Shown here in pieces: positions 24,558 to 33,732 of a DNA stretch of 52,332 bases. Within the stretch, counting starts at the first letter, position 1. The number at the start of each line of letters is the position of its first letter. Under the pieces are notes generated by a model that saw nothing but the letters and a program-made list of their open reading frames with translations, did no database searches and had not been told where the DNA came from. The position numbers and the translations under genes were made by a program. Source of the stretch: JAGLQA01 sp023135565. Lineage in GTDB: Bacteria; Acidobacteriota; Aminicenantia; UBA2199. Location: NCBI GenBank assembly GCA_030639305.1, contig DAOWCY010000020.1:1-52332 (forward strand), in the 5' to 3' direction.

Positions 24558-26177
24558 TTAAGAACGCTTGCCGATACCGATAATAAAACCGGTAATTTTT
24601 TTGCCTTCAACCTTATGGTATTCGGGCTTGCACACGGAACCTACTAAAGTGCCGGTATCAAAAATCACGAGATAGCCTTCATCTGTTCCTTCAGTTTTTA
24701 AGTATTTACTCGATAACTGGATAATGCCTTCGTTTATTATCCCGGTCAAATCATCGTGACGGTTCACTTTTGTTTCTATTATGTATTTTTTTCCTTTATA
24801 GGTTAAAAGAACATCCAGTCTGCCCAAACCGCTTACCAGTTCGTAACGAAGCTCTCCTTCTCCTCCTCTTACAAACTGGTAAAGCCAGGCGGTGAGAAGG
24901 AATTGACCTGTCTTCTCATAGGGTTTTTTCTTTTCGTAAAAAGCGTTGACGCCGATCTGGGTAATATATTTTTCAAAATTGAGGAGAATTCTCTCCATAT
25001 TAAGCCGCTCCCCGGGCAAAAGGTATCCTTGCAGGGATATATCTTCGTAAGCCTTGACCTCTTTGAATAGGGTTTTGACATACCTGGATTTATAGATGTT
25101 GTTGGCCACAACCGCATGACCGCCCTTATTTTTGATCAGGCCATACTGCTCTAAATAGGTTTGGTCTTCATCGTCGGGATTATACTCCACATGATCGAAC
25201 ACGATTTCCACGAAAGTCTCTTTGTAGAGTTTGACTTTTTCATAAAGATTGTCGAAATGGTGGTTTCTTTCTTTCAACAAGACTTGAATCGCTTTCTCCA
25301 CATCCTGTTCGTCGATGGCATCGAGTGTTTCCGGCTTAATATTTATGGTAAGGATGGTGCCTAAGCGGTTCACCAACCAGGGCTGCCCCGCGCTTTCTTC
25401 GTAGACTCGTTGGACGGCTTTTTCGGTAAATGGCTGGCCGGTTTCCGCCGTATACTGCGCGTACAGGCGCTGAATATTCGTCAAAGAGAAAGGGGGCAGG
25501 TCTACTTGATCGGCAATATTGAAAGGCGACACACCGCCCACGATGAGTTTGGTGATATTCCTGATGCCGATTAGTCCCACGGAATAGAGGGCTTTTTGTT
25601 TTGCTTCTTTGTATTCCAGGTATAGTTCCCTTAATGCGGTCAGGAAATTTTCCAATTCGCTCATGGGGATGCCGTCGAATTCGTCGATAAAGATAACGAT
25701 TTTTTTGAATTCGATAATCGAGTTTAGCTCCTCGAACAGCAATCTAAAAGAAATATGATCGCTGAGGTGGTGGCCGGATAAAAATTCTTGCACTGTTCCT
25801 ATTTTTTCGCAGTTCACTTCTTTTAACCGGAGCAGCAATTGACTATAGATTTTTTTTTCGATCAATTCATAAAACCTGGCACTTTCAAGGCTTTTATAGT
25901 CCTGGAAACTTAATATAAGGGCAATGTATTGCGGGTCTTTTTGCAGTTCATCGCAGAATCTTTTCAAAAATGTCGATTTGCCGCTCTGTCGCGGGGCAAA
26001 CATGGAAAAGTAGCGGCCCTGGTCAACCATGGTTTTTATGTCCTGCTTATAAGTATTGGTTACATTGTCTAAAGGAACGTAATAAGCTGAGTTAGGGTTG
26101 ACAATTCCTGCCGATTCGAAAATCCGTTTCGGTTTTCGATAGCTCATTTGCTTTGTATGTCTTGTTTTTTTCGGCAT
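24558..26177 (-). CDS. AAA-like ATPase with a PD-(D/E)XK-type C-terminus
   Basis: Walker A is APRQSGKSTF and Walker B VIFIDEFDG. The C-terminal domain carries GRLDVLLTYKGKKYIIETK, the D..ExK pattern of PD-(D/E)XK folds. The 539 residues resemble the AAA-like ATPases (AAA_35/AAA-ATPase_like group) often called mobile or conflict-related, whose activity is unproven. TTGACA, 17 bases, TAAGAT and a 6-base gap precede its ATG, another leaderless layout. The following gene (26232-27986) lies upstream on the same strand and has a similar plan. Confidence 0.82.
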   Translation of the reverse strand: MPKKTRHTKQMSYRKPKRIFESAGIVNPNSAYYVPLDNVTNTYKQDIKTMVDQGRYFSMFAPRQSGKSTFLKRFCDELQKDPQYIALILSFQDYKSLESARFYELIEKKIYSQLLLRLKEVNCEKIGTVQEFLSGHHLSDHISFRLLFEELNSIIEFKKIVIFIDEFDGIPMSELENFLTALRELYLEYKEAKQKALYSVGLIGIRNITKLIVGGVSPFNIADQVDLPPFSLTNIQRLYAQYTAETGQPFTEKAVQRVYEESAGQPWLVNRLGTILTINIKPETLDAIDEQDVEKAIQVLLKERNHHFDNLYEKVKLYKETFVEIVFDHVEYNPDDEDQTYLEQYGLIKNKGGHAVVANNIYKSRYVKTLFKEVKAYEDISLQGYLLPGERLNMERILLNFEKYITQIGVNAFYEKKKPYEKTGQFLLTAWLYQFVRGGEGELRYELVSGLGRLDVLLTYKGKKYIIETKVNRHDDLTGIINEGIIQLSSKYLKTEGTDEGYLVIFDTGTLVGSVCKPEYHKVEGKKITGFIIGIGKRS

Positions 26178-26183
26178 ATCTAT

Positions 26184-26212
26184 ATCTTATTGTAAGACGG
26201 TGCTTTTGTCAA
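26184..26212 (-). promoter_or_regulatory. Promoter directly abutting the 26177 ATPase gene
   Basis: Reverse strand: perfect TTGACA, 17 bases, TAAGAT, 6 bases, ATG at 26177. Confidence 0.65.
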
Positions 26213-26231
26213 GTATGCCCGTAAAATCGTC

Positions 26232-27986
26232 TCAAGTGTCCAACCAGCGGCTGTCGGCAGTATAAGCAATACCTTTCTCCAAACATAACTCCTCCGCCTC
26301 TTCGCTGAATCCCTCACGGGAAAATATGAAACCCACTACCCGGTCTAATGTCTCGATCTCCTTCATCTTTTTTAATTTGTTCTCAAAAGCCGATACTTCC
26401 GCCGCGGAAAATTTCTTCTTGTCCCGGTTCTTTACTTCACCGACGATGGAATAATTTCCCGCTTCCACGGCCCGGGCAAATATATCGACGCTGAACCCGG
26501 CTGCATATTCCGGCACATATCGATAACTCCAGGCACGATCGTATTCGCAAAATTCAAAATCCGCCGGCAAGTTATGCGTAATAGACTTCAACAGGGCGTT
26601 CTTTTCCCGGGCCCGGTACCGCAGTTGATCCAATATTAAGTACTCGGCAAAATAACCTTTTTTATAATTAAATTCACCCTGCAATTTGCGATACTTTCTC
26701 TTTAATTCCGCGAATGTTTTTCGATATTCTGTTTCGATCCGTCTTACTTCAAAATGTTCGATCTCCTTCTGGTAAACGGCGCGAAACACCTTGCCGAAAA
26801 TATTATCCTGTACGCCGCGGTAATCGAAGTTCGAACTGCCCTGTTCGATGATGTCGGCCCGCACCAGGGCTTTTAATTTTGTCTCTAATTCGGCATCGTT
26901 CATATCTAATTTTAATTTTTCCAGCAGCTCTCCGCGGGTCACTTCCCGGTCTTTGTTCTTGCTCAGGTAAAGCACGATGTTCTTGGCGTACCTGTCGTTA
27001 ACACGCTGGAAAGCCGCCGATACATACTCCATCCAGGTGGACTTGATCTCCCCCCGGTCGTTCAGGGTTTCGAACTCCAGGGTTTTAACCAGCCCGTCCG
27101 TGGTGGCGATGTCCTTGCCCGGAAAAATGGAGCGGATAATGGCGCTGATATAAAAGGGACTGCCTTCCGTAATGCGGGTAATCAAATAAGCCGTCTCCTC
27201 GGTTACCGGTATATCCTGGAAACGGGAATATTTGAATACCATTTCGACGGCTTCTTCAACGGGCAGGCCGCCGAGGAAATAGAACCTGAACCGGGCCGGC
27301 AGCTTCATTCTCAATTCGTTCATCAACCAGCCCACCCAACTGCCCGAAACCAGCAGCGGTGCGATTTTGCTTTCCGCTGTGCTCATATAACCGCCGGACA
27401 TTTTTGTGTACAGGTTGGTCAATTCTTTATCACGGTATACGGTGCTGTTTAAGAACTGGAATTCATCGATCATCTGCACGATAAATTCATTTTTTTTGTA
27501 AGCAGTGTTTTTCGGGGCATTGCGCACGATCCTCCACAGCGTATCGTAATATCCGTGTTCCAATGCGTTTTCCACGCTTTCGATCGTATCGATTAAATAG
27601 TCTAAACCTTCTTTCGCGGCTTCTTTTTTTGCTGTTTCGAGACTGCTCTCTTCCACTGAACCGAGGTATTCGATTTTCCTGGTTTTGAAGGCCATGTACT
27701 GGTAAATAAAAGTAAGAAAAAATTCGATGCAGAAATCCACCATCCACACCCCGCCCTCTTTGATCTCGTAGTAAAAGGGAATCACCCCGTTGTTTTTATA
27801 AAAGGTAACATTGAACAACCTCTCCATCAGGGCTGTTTTTCCCATTTTCCTACGCGCCATAACGGCGGTGCTTTTAGATAGCCGCCTTTTGATATCTTCG
27901 ATCCACTTTAGAAAAAATTCCAGTTCCTGCTGCCTGCCGGTAAAAAGGTACGGGTCGCCGATGCGTTCTTCTAAATAATATTCCAT
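26232..27986 (-). CDS. Archaeal-type ATPase with DUF234-like nuclease domain
   Basis: The P-loop is ARRKMGKTAL, where the usual first Gly is Ala. An acidic strand near VQMIDEFQFL fits Walker B. The C-terminal third holds FSVDIFARAVEAGNYSIVGE and VKNRDKKKF, a D..ExK nuclease-like core. The plan matches the archaeal-ATPase/DUF234 proteins (about 450-600 residues), with a winged-helix region in the middle (REVTRGELLEKLKLDM). TAGGA lies 9 bases before the ATG. It sits upstream of the related 24558-26177 gene; the two are distant paralogs at most. Confidence 0.78.
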   Translation of the reverse strand: MEYYLEERIGDPYLFTGRQQELEFFLKWIEDIKRRLSKSTAVMARRKMGKTALMERLFNVTFYKNNGVIPFYYEIKEGGVWMVDFCIEFFLTFIYQYMAFKTRKIEYLGSVEESSLETAKKEAAKEGLDYLIDTIESVENALEHGYYDTLWRIVRNAPKNTAYKKNEFIVQMIDEFQFLNSTVYRDKELTNLYTKMSGGYMSTAESKIAPLLVSGSWVGWLMNELRMKLPARFRFYFLGGLPVEEAVEMVFKYSRFQDIPVTEETAYLITRITEGSPFYISAIIRSIFPGKDIATTDGLVKTLEFETLNDRGEIKSTWMEYVSAAFQRVNDRYAKNIVLYLSKNKDREVTRGELLEKLKLDMNDAELETKLKALVRADIIEQGSSNFDYRGVQDNIFGKVFRAVYQKEIEHFEVRRIETEYRKTFAELKRKYRKLQGEFNYKKGYFAEYLILDQLRYRAREKNALLKSITHNLPADFEFCEYDRAWSYRYVPEYAAGFSVDIFARAVEAGNYSIVGEVKNRDKKKFSAAEVSAFENKLKKMKEIETLDRVVGFIFSREGFSEEAEELCLEKGIAYTADSRWLDT

Positions 27987-28129
27987 GCGTTTGTCCTAAT
28001 AGGACTATGTACCACAAATAAGAAAAAATATCAAGACAAAAAGCCGTAAAAACCGGGAAAACAGGAAGCGGCGAGTTACATTGTTTCCGGGTTAATTTAA
28101 AATTTTATCAAAAAATTGAGTTCTACCTC

Positions 28130-28158
28130 TTGACATTTCCTGCGAAGATTCTTATTAT
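28130..28158 (+). promoter_or_regulatory. Probable promoter for the DnaJ gene
   Basis: TTGACA, 17 bases, TATTAT (28153-28158). Repeat R3 lies between it and the start at 28351, so it would be in the 5' untranslated region. Confidence 0.6.
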
Positions 28159-28175
28159 ATTTACCTTAATATAAA

Positions 28176-28270
28176 GTGTTTTTTTAAGACTATAAGTTTA
28201 AAAAAAAACCATCTGACGGTGGGAACTTGAAATATGTAAAAAATGTTTTTCATTACCGCCATGTAATGGC
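28176..28270 (-). repeat. Family R composite repeat (copy R3)
   Basis: Reverse orientation: dyad ATTACATGGCGGTAAT (28252-28267), then TTCAAGTTCCCACCGTC, then the A/T hairpin near 28176-28210. It lies in the gap upstream of the DnaJ gene. Confidence 0.8.
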
Positions 28271-28350
28271 ATTAATACTAACATAGGCGTCTAATTCCGG
28301 GATAGACAGGGTTGTCAACGGTGAGAACAGGACGCTTAATGAGGAATAAA

Positions 28351-29307
28351 ATGGCAGAAGATTATTATAGAATTTTAGGCGTTAGCAAAAAAGCTAGCAA
28401 AGAAGAACTTAAAAAAGCATTCCGCAAACTGGCGATGAAATATCATCCCGACAAAAACAAAGACGACAAAGCTGCGGAAGAACAATTCAAAAAAATCAAT
28501 GAGGCCTACGCTGTCTTGAGTAACGACAAAAAAAAAAAACAGTACGATATGTTCGGAGCGGAAGGTTTTTCCAGGCGTTACTCACAGGAAGATATTTTTA
28601 AGGAATTCGATTTTAAAAATATTTTCCGGGAATCCGGTTTCGGTGATATTTCCGGCGGCAGCGGTGGTGACAGCTTCATTCACAGGATATTCGGTAACAT
28701 GGGGAGATCCAGGAGCAGCTCTTCCGGTTTTGATAATCCCTTTGGCAACGGCGGGTTTTCCGGTGGCAGCCGGCAGTCGCGCCAGACCCCGCAGTCTACC
28801 GAAACGGAATTGCATATCAGCTTATTGGACACGGTGCAGGGGGCAAAAAAAAGAATTTCCTTAGATACGGGCAGCGGCATCGAGACTGTTGATATAGCTA
28901 TCCCTAAAGGCATCGAAGACGGCCAGAAATTGCGTCTTAAAGGAAAAGGCCCGGGCGATCCTTTTTCAGGCCAAAGAGGAGACCTGTTCTGTAAAATCAT
29001 TATAGATCCCCACCCGCTGTTTAAAAAAAAGGGGAAAGACCTTCTCGTGGAAAAAGAGGTCAAATTAACAGAATTAGTGCTGGGTGGCAAAGTTAGGATT
29101 TCCACCATCGACAACCAGGAGATCGAACTGAGGATTCCGGCCAACTCGAAAAACAATGCCATGCTCAGGATTAAAGGCAGGGGGATTCCCGGTACCAAAG
29201 GCAGTCCGGGAGGCAATTTGTTGATCAGGCTGCAGGCAAAGTTACCGGACAGTCTCGATGAGGTCCAGCAGAAGTTATTCGAGGAATTGGCAAAAACAGG
29301 GGTGTAG
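28351..29307 (+). CDS. DnaJ-family co-chaperone, CbpA type
   Basis: A J domain (about residues 3-66) has the HPD motif in KYHPDKNKDDKAAEEQFKKI. A Gly/Phe-rich linker follows (FGDISGGSGGDSF), then the two beta domains that bind substrate. There is no Cys-rich zinc finger, so this is the class II CbpA/DnaJ type. It stimulates DnaK. The ATG at 28351 with GAGG upstream is chosen over a TTG at 28312, as it places the J domain at the N-terminus (MAEDYYRILGV). No dnaK or grpE is in the window. Confidence 0.93.
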   Translation: MAEDYYRILGVSKKASKEELKKAFRKLAMKYHPDKNKDDKAAEEQFKKINEAYAVLSNDKKKKQYDMFGAEGFSRRYSQEDIFKEFDFKNIFRESGFGDISGGSGGDSFIHRIFGNMGRSRSSSSGFDNPFGNGGFSGGSRQSRQTPQSTETELHISLLDTVQGAKKRISLDTGSGIETVDIAIPKGIEDGQKLRLKGKGPGDPFSGQRGDLFCKIIIDPHPLFKKKGKDLLVEKEVKLTELVLGGKVRISTIDNQEIELRIPANSKNNAMLRIKGRGIPGTKGSPGGNLLIRLQAKLPDSLDEVQQKLFEELAKTGV

Positions 29308-29362
29308 TAAGCAGCTTTCAGCTTTCAGTTGCTCCAGTATTCCAAATGCGGCAATATTTTTT

Positions 29363-29522
29363 GTAAGTGTTCAGTTTTAGAAAAAGAAAAATTCAAAGCT
29401 TTTATAGGGGGCTTTTCGCTTTTTTAAACAAAAGTTTTGTTCAAACTTTTTCAAAAGTTTGGCCCCCGGCAGGGCCGCCGGAGGCAAGTCTGTTTTAGTT
29501 TTTTCCAGAACTGAAAGCTACT
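29363..29522 (+). repeat. MITE-like family E element carrying a family S copy (E1/S6)
   Basis: The ends are imperfect inverted repeats: GTAAGTGTTCAGTTTTAGAA on the left, and the reverse complement of the right end is GTAGCTTTCAGTTCTGGAAA. Inside, 29431-29488 is a full family S copy ending GCCGGAGGCAAG. No reading frame is present. Confidence 0.7.
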
Positions 29523-29610
29523 ATTTTTTTTATAGTAATAAGTATTTTTTTTTGTTATAATGATTTCGTAGTTTTGTAGTTACGTAAAAATTAAAATTTG
29601 GAGGTTTCAT

Positions 29611-30753
29611 ATGGAAAAAGATTGTCACTATTATGTAATGTATTTCATGTGTCTCGCGGCTGGAATGGAGATCGAAGATGCCTACGAGACGGCGTATTGT
29701 TCGGAGTATGTGGATGATGCCACGGATGGACGAAAAAAAACACTGATCGATAAAGATAACAACCGCTACATGTTCGATCCGATCCGTTCGGCTCACAATG
29801 GTTTAAAATCCATCGGCATCGATATCCAGGAAAAGATCTACTACCCTTTTCATTTTTTGCCGGGTTTAAAGGGAGACTCTTTCGAGGAAAAAATGGTCAC
29901 CCACCCCGGTAAAGAGGGATATCTGTTCCAAAAAGTGGTTGATGAAGCGTTAAAGAGCAGCAATCATTTCAGGATCGGTGTAAGCCTGCATGCCCTGACG
30001 GACACATATTCTCACTGTAATTTTTCCGGCATGTGGAGCTGGTCAAATGATGTCAGCCACCTCAACTATATCCCTGCCGGGAGGAATTGGTTCCGCAACC
30101 TGTTCAATAAAATAGGCTGGCATTTTAAACGGGGAATATTTGCCGCGGCGCCTCCCATAGGCCATTCCAATGCTTTTACTTTTCCCGACCGGCCTTACTT
30201 GAATTGGAAATATACCGATTATTTAGGTGAATTAACGCTGGTAACCAACAATATTAAATTTGTTATCGGTTTTTTAGACCTTTATGAATCGCTAATCGGG
30301 CCATACGCAAAAAAACAGGACAAATCTCCTCGGTTGGGCGATACCCACGACCGGACGAACGATGAACTGCGTCAAAAGCTGTGGGAAGGGGTCAACTTTC
30401 ACGGCAGCCTGAAAAAACGCTGCCGGAATTGGCAAGCCATTATCCTTAAATTTGCAAAGGAACAAGGTCTTACCATCCCGGATAACCATTTGCACTATGA
30501 CGAAAAAGAGTGGGAAAATAATGTTTATAAGAGTATCGATGTAAAAAAGAAAAAACTTAAGGTGTCTATCGAGGAATTTGAGAAGTCTCCTCTTTACCGG
30601 TTTCACGAGGCAGGCAGGGCACATCGTGTTTTTGTGCTCTCTATAGTTAACGATCCTTCAGCTCTCGGCGTGAGGGCATTGGAAGGCGAAGTTATGATTT
30701 CTAATGAAATCATCCATAAGACTCGGGAAAAGAAACTGCTAAAAAAGATTTAG
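29611..30753 (+). CDS. DUF6765-like protein
   Basis: The 380-residue protein begins CHYYVMYFMCLAAG, then YCSEYVDDATDGRKK, YYPFHFLPG and VSLHALTDTYSHCNFSGM. I associate these with DUF6765, a family of unknown function. The conserved His and Asp residues (HYY, DDAT, HALTD.YSH) look like a phospholipase C/P1-nuclease-type metal site, so a hydrolase role is plausible. Upstream is a -10 TATAAT (29556-29561) and GGAGG 8 bases before ATG. It is a single gene between a family E element and the convergent glyA. Confidence 0.7.
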   Translation: MEKDCHYYVMYFMCLAAGMEIEDAYETAYCSEYVDDATDGRKKTLIDKDNNRYMFDPIRSAHNGLKSIGIDIQEKIYYPFHFLPGLKGDSFEEKMVTHPGKEGYLFQKVVDEALKSSNHFRIGVSLHALTDTYSHCNFSGMWSWSNDVSHLNYIPAGRNWFRNLFNKIGWHFKRGIFAAAPPIGHSNAFTFPDRPYLNWKYTDYLGELTLVTNNIKFVIGFLDLYESLIGPYAKKQDKSPRLGDTHDRTNDELRQKLWEGVNFHGSLKKRCRNWQAIILKFAKEQGLTIPDNHLHYDEKEWENNVYKSIDVKKKKLKVSIEEFEKSPLYRFHEAGRAHRVFVLSIVNDPSALGVRALEGEVMISNEIIHKTREKKLLKKI

Positions 30754-30759
30754 CGCCGT

Positions 30760-30885
30760 GCCACGCGCTGGGGCCTATGAATGACCGACTGTTATAGCTG
30801 TATAGACGATAGTGGAAACTATCCGGCTATTTTGTTCCGATAGACGGCCCCTCATAGGTTCCCCACGCCGTGGGGCCGGGGAATA
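30760..30885. repeat. Repeat block at the convergent ends of two genes
   Basis: GGGGCCTATGAATGACCG and the inverted CGGCCCCTCATAGGTTCCCC flank a central stretch. The GC hairpin CCCCACGCCGTGGGG follows. Parts recur at 10981 (CCCCACGGCGTGGGG) and 15189 (GGCCTATGAGGGGC). The last codons of the glyA-like gene are read from this block. Confidence 0.7.
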
Positions 30886-32299
30886 TACTCTCGAAAATAG
30901 CCGGGGCAATACGCATGGTTTCTTCTGTTCCCAAGCAGTACTGCATCTTGCTGAACTGTTTGCGGTATTCCGCCACTTCATCGCCCACATTTTTGTTGTG
31001 AATGATGATATCGGCCAGCAGCCGGGCCAGGTTATCGAAATCCGCTTCTTTCATACCGAAACGGGTCATTTCCGGTACGCCCATGCGGATACCGCTGGGG
31101 TGATAGAAAGTGGCGTCATCGGGCAGGGCCTGGTAATTGGTAACCACATTGTTCTCTTCTAAACGGGTAGCAATCTCTTTGCCGTCGGCGAATTGCGACA
31201 CGCGGATCAACACCTGGTGGGTATCGGTATAACCGTCTTCTTCGCCGCCTTCCACAGGGATGCCGTGTTTGGCGCAGGCTTTGGCAAAAGCTTTGGCATT
31301 GCTCACTACTTGTTTTTGGTATTCATCTTTAAAGAAGTTCATTTCCATGGTAGCCGCTAACAAGGCCAGCATGGTGCCTAAATGGTGGTTGCTGGTGGAA
31401 CCGGGGAAAGTACGACCATTAATTTCCGTCCACAGTTTCCGTTTATCGCTTCCCTTGGGCATATTGGCGGCCACGATGCCGCGCTGCGGGCCGAAGAAAG
31501 TTTTGTGGGTGGAACCGGTCACTACGTCGGCGCCTTCATCCAGGGGGTCCTGGAAATGCGGTCCCAAAATGCCCATTACATGCGCGGCATCGTACATGAC
31601 TACCGGGTTGTAATCCGCGGTTTTGTCGATGAACTCGCGCATCTGTGCAACCGGTTCCTGGTGCAGGAACATACTCTTGCCGAAAACGATTAGGGGTGGA
31701 CGGTTCTGGTCGACTAATTCCAACATTTTATCCACGTCGGTTTTGTAAAGGTTATTTTCTGTCAGTGGGAAATTAACCACAGCCCCTTCTACGAAATTAA
31801 AAAGAGCGCCGAAGGGTTGGGCGCTCAGGTGGCCGCCGAAGTTGAGATTGTTGTTCATGACTGTGGCCATGCGGCCTGTGTCCGTGAGTTTGGGAAAGCC
31901 CTCTTTCCCGGCGGATAGGAATTTAACCATGGCTTTGAATACCACTTCGTTGGCCATCTGCCCGCTGATGGTGCGAGCTTCCACCTCGGAAGCAGAAATG
32001 TACTTGCCGAATTCTTCTTTTAATTTTTCTTCCACTTCGAAAATAAACTCGGTGCCCTGGTAGTAGTATACCTGGTTGCCTTTAAGCGCCCCGCTTCCAT
32101 CCAGCGCTTGCCGTTCTTTTTTCAGGGCGGTTTTATGTTCCGCATAGCGGCCCGAAGGATCGCTGATCTCGCAAAGTTTGACCAGCAGGGAAGGGGTATT
32201 CTCCGAAGGGATAAGATTAAAACAGCGCCGTTGGCGCCAGTGGTTGTTTTCAACTATTTTTTGCCCCAATTCCTGGAGATTTTTTTCTAATTGATTCAT
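30827..32299 (-). CDS. glyA: Serine hydroxymethyltransferase-like enzyme
   Basis: This PLP enzyme would interconvert serine and glycine with folate. The active-site Lys is in GSTHKTFFGPQRG. Other SHMT features are IPSENTPSLLV at the N-terminus and TRTISGQMANEVVF. At 490 residues it is longer than the 410-430 of typical bacterial GlyA; the long form has mid-sequence inserts, so it may be a divergent SHMT or close relative. ATG at 32299 follows TTGGAGG. The last 15 or so residues (TAWGTYEGPSIGTK) come from repeat DNA shared with other gaps. Confidence 0.8.
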   Translation of the reverse strand: MNQLEKNLQELGQKIVENNHWRQRRCFNLIPSENTPSLLVKLCEISDPSGRYAEHKTALKKERQALDGSGALKGNQVYYYQGTEFIFEVEEKLKEEFGKYISASEVEARTISGQMANEVVFKAMVKFLSAGKEGFPKLTDTGRMATVMNNNLNFGGHLSAQPFGALFNFVEGAVVNFPLTENNLYKTDVDKMLELVDQNRPPLIVFGKSMFLHQEPVAQMREFIDKTADYNPVVMYDAAHVMGILGPHFQDPLDEGADVVTGSTHKTFFGPQRGIVAANMPKGSDKRKLWTEINGRTFPGSTSNHHLGTMLALLAATMEMNFFKDEYQKQVVSNAKAFAKACAKHGIPVEGGEEDGYTDTHQVLIRVSQFADGKEIATRLEENNVVTNYQALPDDATFYHPSGIRMGVPEMTRFGMKEADFDNLARLLADIIIHNKNVGDEVAEYRKQFSKMQYCLGTEETMRIAPAIFESIFPGPTAWGTYEGPSIGTK

Positions 32300-32766
32300 G
32301 AATGCCTCCAAAATAATATGTATTTTTGTATCGAGCGTTTTTTCAAGAGGGGGCCGCGCCCCCAGCCTCTATTATTTTTGCCGCGCAGCGGCTCAAAGGG
32401 CGTCCGCGCCGCGGGCTCGTTTTGTAAGTGCTATTATACCAGAAAGAGCGCCAATTGACAAACGGGTTTATGAGTTATTGGAAAGCCATCAACAAAAATA
32501 GAAAATTGTCTTTCCGGTAGACTCACCCGGCTTGAGTAAGGGATGTAAGGATGTCACCCTTCAGCGTACCCCGGTTTTTCTATTTTAAAAAAAAAGTTGA
32601 CAAAATGTTACATTTGAGTTATATTTATGATAGCTCATCTGCCATGTGTAGAAGGAGTAACGGTGCCGTCCTCCCGGGCGTCACCAGCCTTTAAATATTC
32701 TTCATATTCCTTGAGATAAACTTTTTGCATCTTTTTCTATACTGATCATAATGTGTCATAGAATAT
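32300..32766. other. Intergenic region with GC hairpin and orphan promoter
   Basis: GGGGGC-CGC-GCCCCC at 32349-32363 with CAGCCTCTA is a relative of the 784 and 21806 repeats. At 32597 lies TTGACA, 17 bases, TATATT on the plus strand. It leads only to AAGGAG (32651) and an 18-codon frame starting GTGCCG. This may be the stump of a deleted gene. On the reverse strand a 31-codon frame (32730-32635, MQKVYLKEYEEYLKAG) looks like another remnant. Confidence 0.4.
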
Positions 32767-33642
32767 TTATTTATTAGGTTTTATAATAGAAGAATGAGGT
32801 CTTAATAATTCATCTAAATCCAAAATTTTCTTTTTAAGGTCAATCCCTAAGTATGAATTAATAAATATGAGCACTTCGTTTAAAAGATTTTTTAAAGCTT
32901 TGTCATCTGTAATGAAGTAATCGCAAATCGATAAGTATGCAGCCTGGATGACATCGTTTCGATTCGGATGCGGGCTATATTCTCTTCTAAATCCCCAGTT
33001 ATAAACTCCTCCATAATATGCACAAATGTAGAATAAGCATGGCGTAGGCTCGTTAATGAGCATATTTATGTATCCTTTTTTTGCATTATTTATCCCTAAT
33101 GAGCTAAGTGCTTTCTCAATAGTGGTGGTAATTATATCGCTTTTAAAAAGAAGATTTAAAAATACCGGCAGACTTTCAGATACATGCCTATTTTTTATCA
33201 ATTCTTTTACACGCGAGTCTTTCCTGCTGATATTGCTTGTTATTTTAATACCATTGTTAATGTGGTTGAATGTTTTTTTGCACATTTGGGCAGCGGTGGG
33301 CGGTATTTCATCAGGATTTTCTAAATAAAGTAATAGTGATTGCCCCAAATTTCCATCAGCAGAAGCTGGTAGGTATTTGTTCCTTTGAGATATGGCTAAA
33401 TAAGTTTTTTTTAACAATTTTTCGGGGATATCAAGCGGCGGATAATCTTTATATTTGATTTTATCATAGAATCTTAATAATTCATTTCTTTTCACAATAT
33501 TTTCATAATTTATAAGTTCAAGGATGTTTATCGTACTCAGGTATATTTTGAATTTTTCGGATAGGCTTTCTAAATTAATATTGCCTCTTCTCTTATACAA
33601 TTCCCCCAATGAACTGTTATCAAAACACACCTTTGTTTTCAT
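32767..33642 (-). CDS. PIN-like domain protein
   Basis: This 291-residue protein is more AT-rich than its neighbours. An early Asp in KVCFDNSSLGELY and a late NRNDVIQAAYLSICDYFITD with DDKAL match the acidic frame of PIN-fold ribonucleases. Those are often toxins (VapC) or RNA-processing nucleases. The middle is divergent. No antitoxin-sized gene is adjacent, so this is not a clear toxin-antitoxin pair. The ATG at 33642 is preferred to a GTG five codons earlier, since AAGGTG is better spaced. Base composition suggests recent acquisition. Confidence 0.6.
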   Translation of the reverse strand: MKTKVCFDNSSLGELYKRRGNINLESLSEKFKIYLSTINILELINYENIVKRNELLRFYDKIKYKDYPPLDIPEKLLKKTYLAISQRNKYLPASADGNLGQSLLLYLENPDEIPPTAAQMCKKTFNHINNGIKITSNISRKDSRVKELIKNRHVSESLPVFLNLLFKSDIITTTIEKALSSLGINNAKKGYINMLINEPTPCLFYICAYYGGVYNWGFRREYSPHPNRNDVIQAAYLSICDYFITDDKALKNLLNEVLIFINSYLGIDLKKKILDLDELLRPHSSIIKPNK

Positions 33643-33732
33643 AGCTAACTCATTCACCTTATTTATTTGTTTGAACTGTCCCGACAGATACGAAATAGTA
33701 GTATTTCCAATTCATTTTTGTGTGAGTAAAGT

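Noticed and set aside
24558..27986. The two ATPases as one restriction-type operon
   Set aside because: Each has its own signals (a leaderless promoter for one, a ribosome site for the other) and no methylase or specificity gene is nearby.
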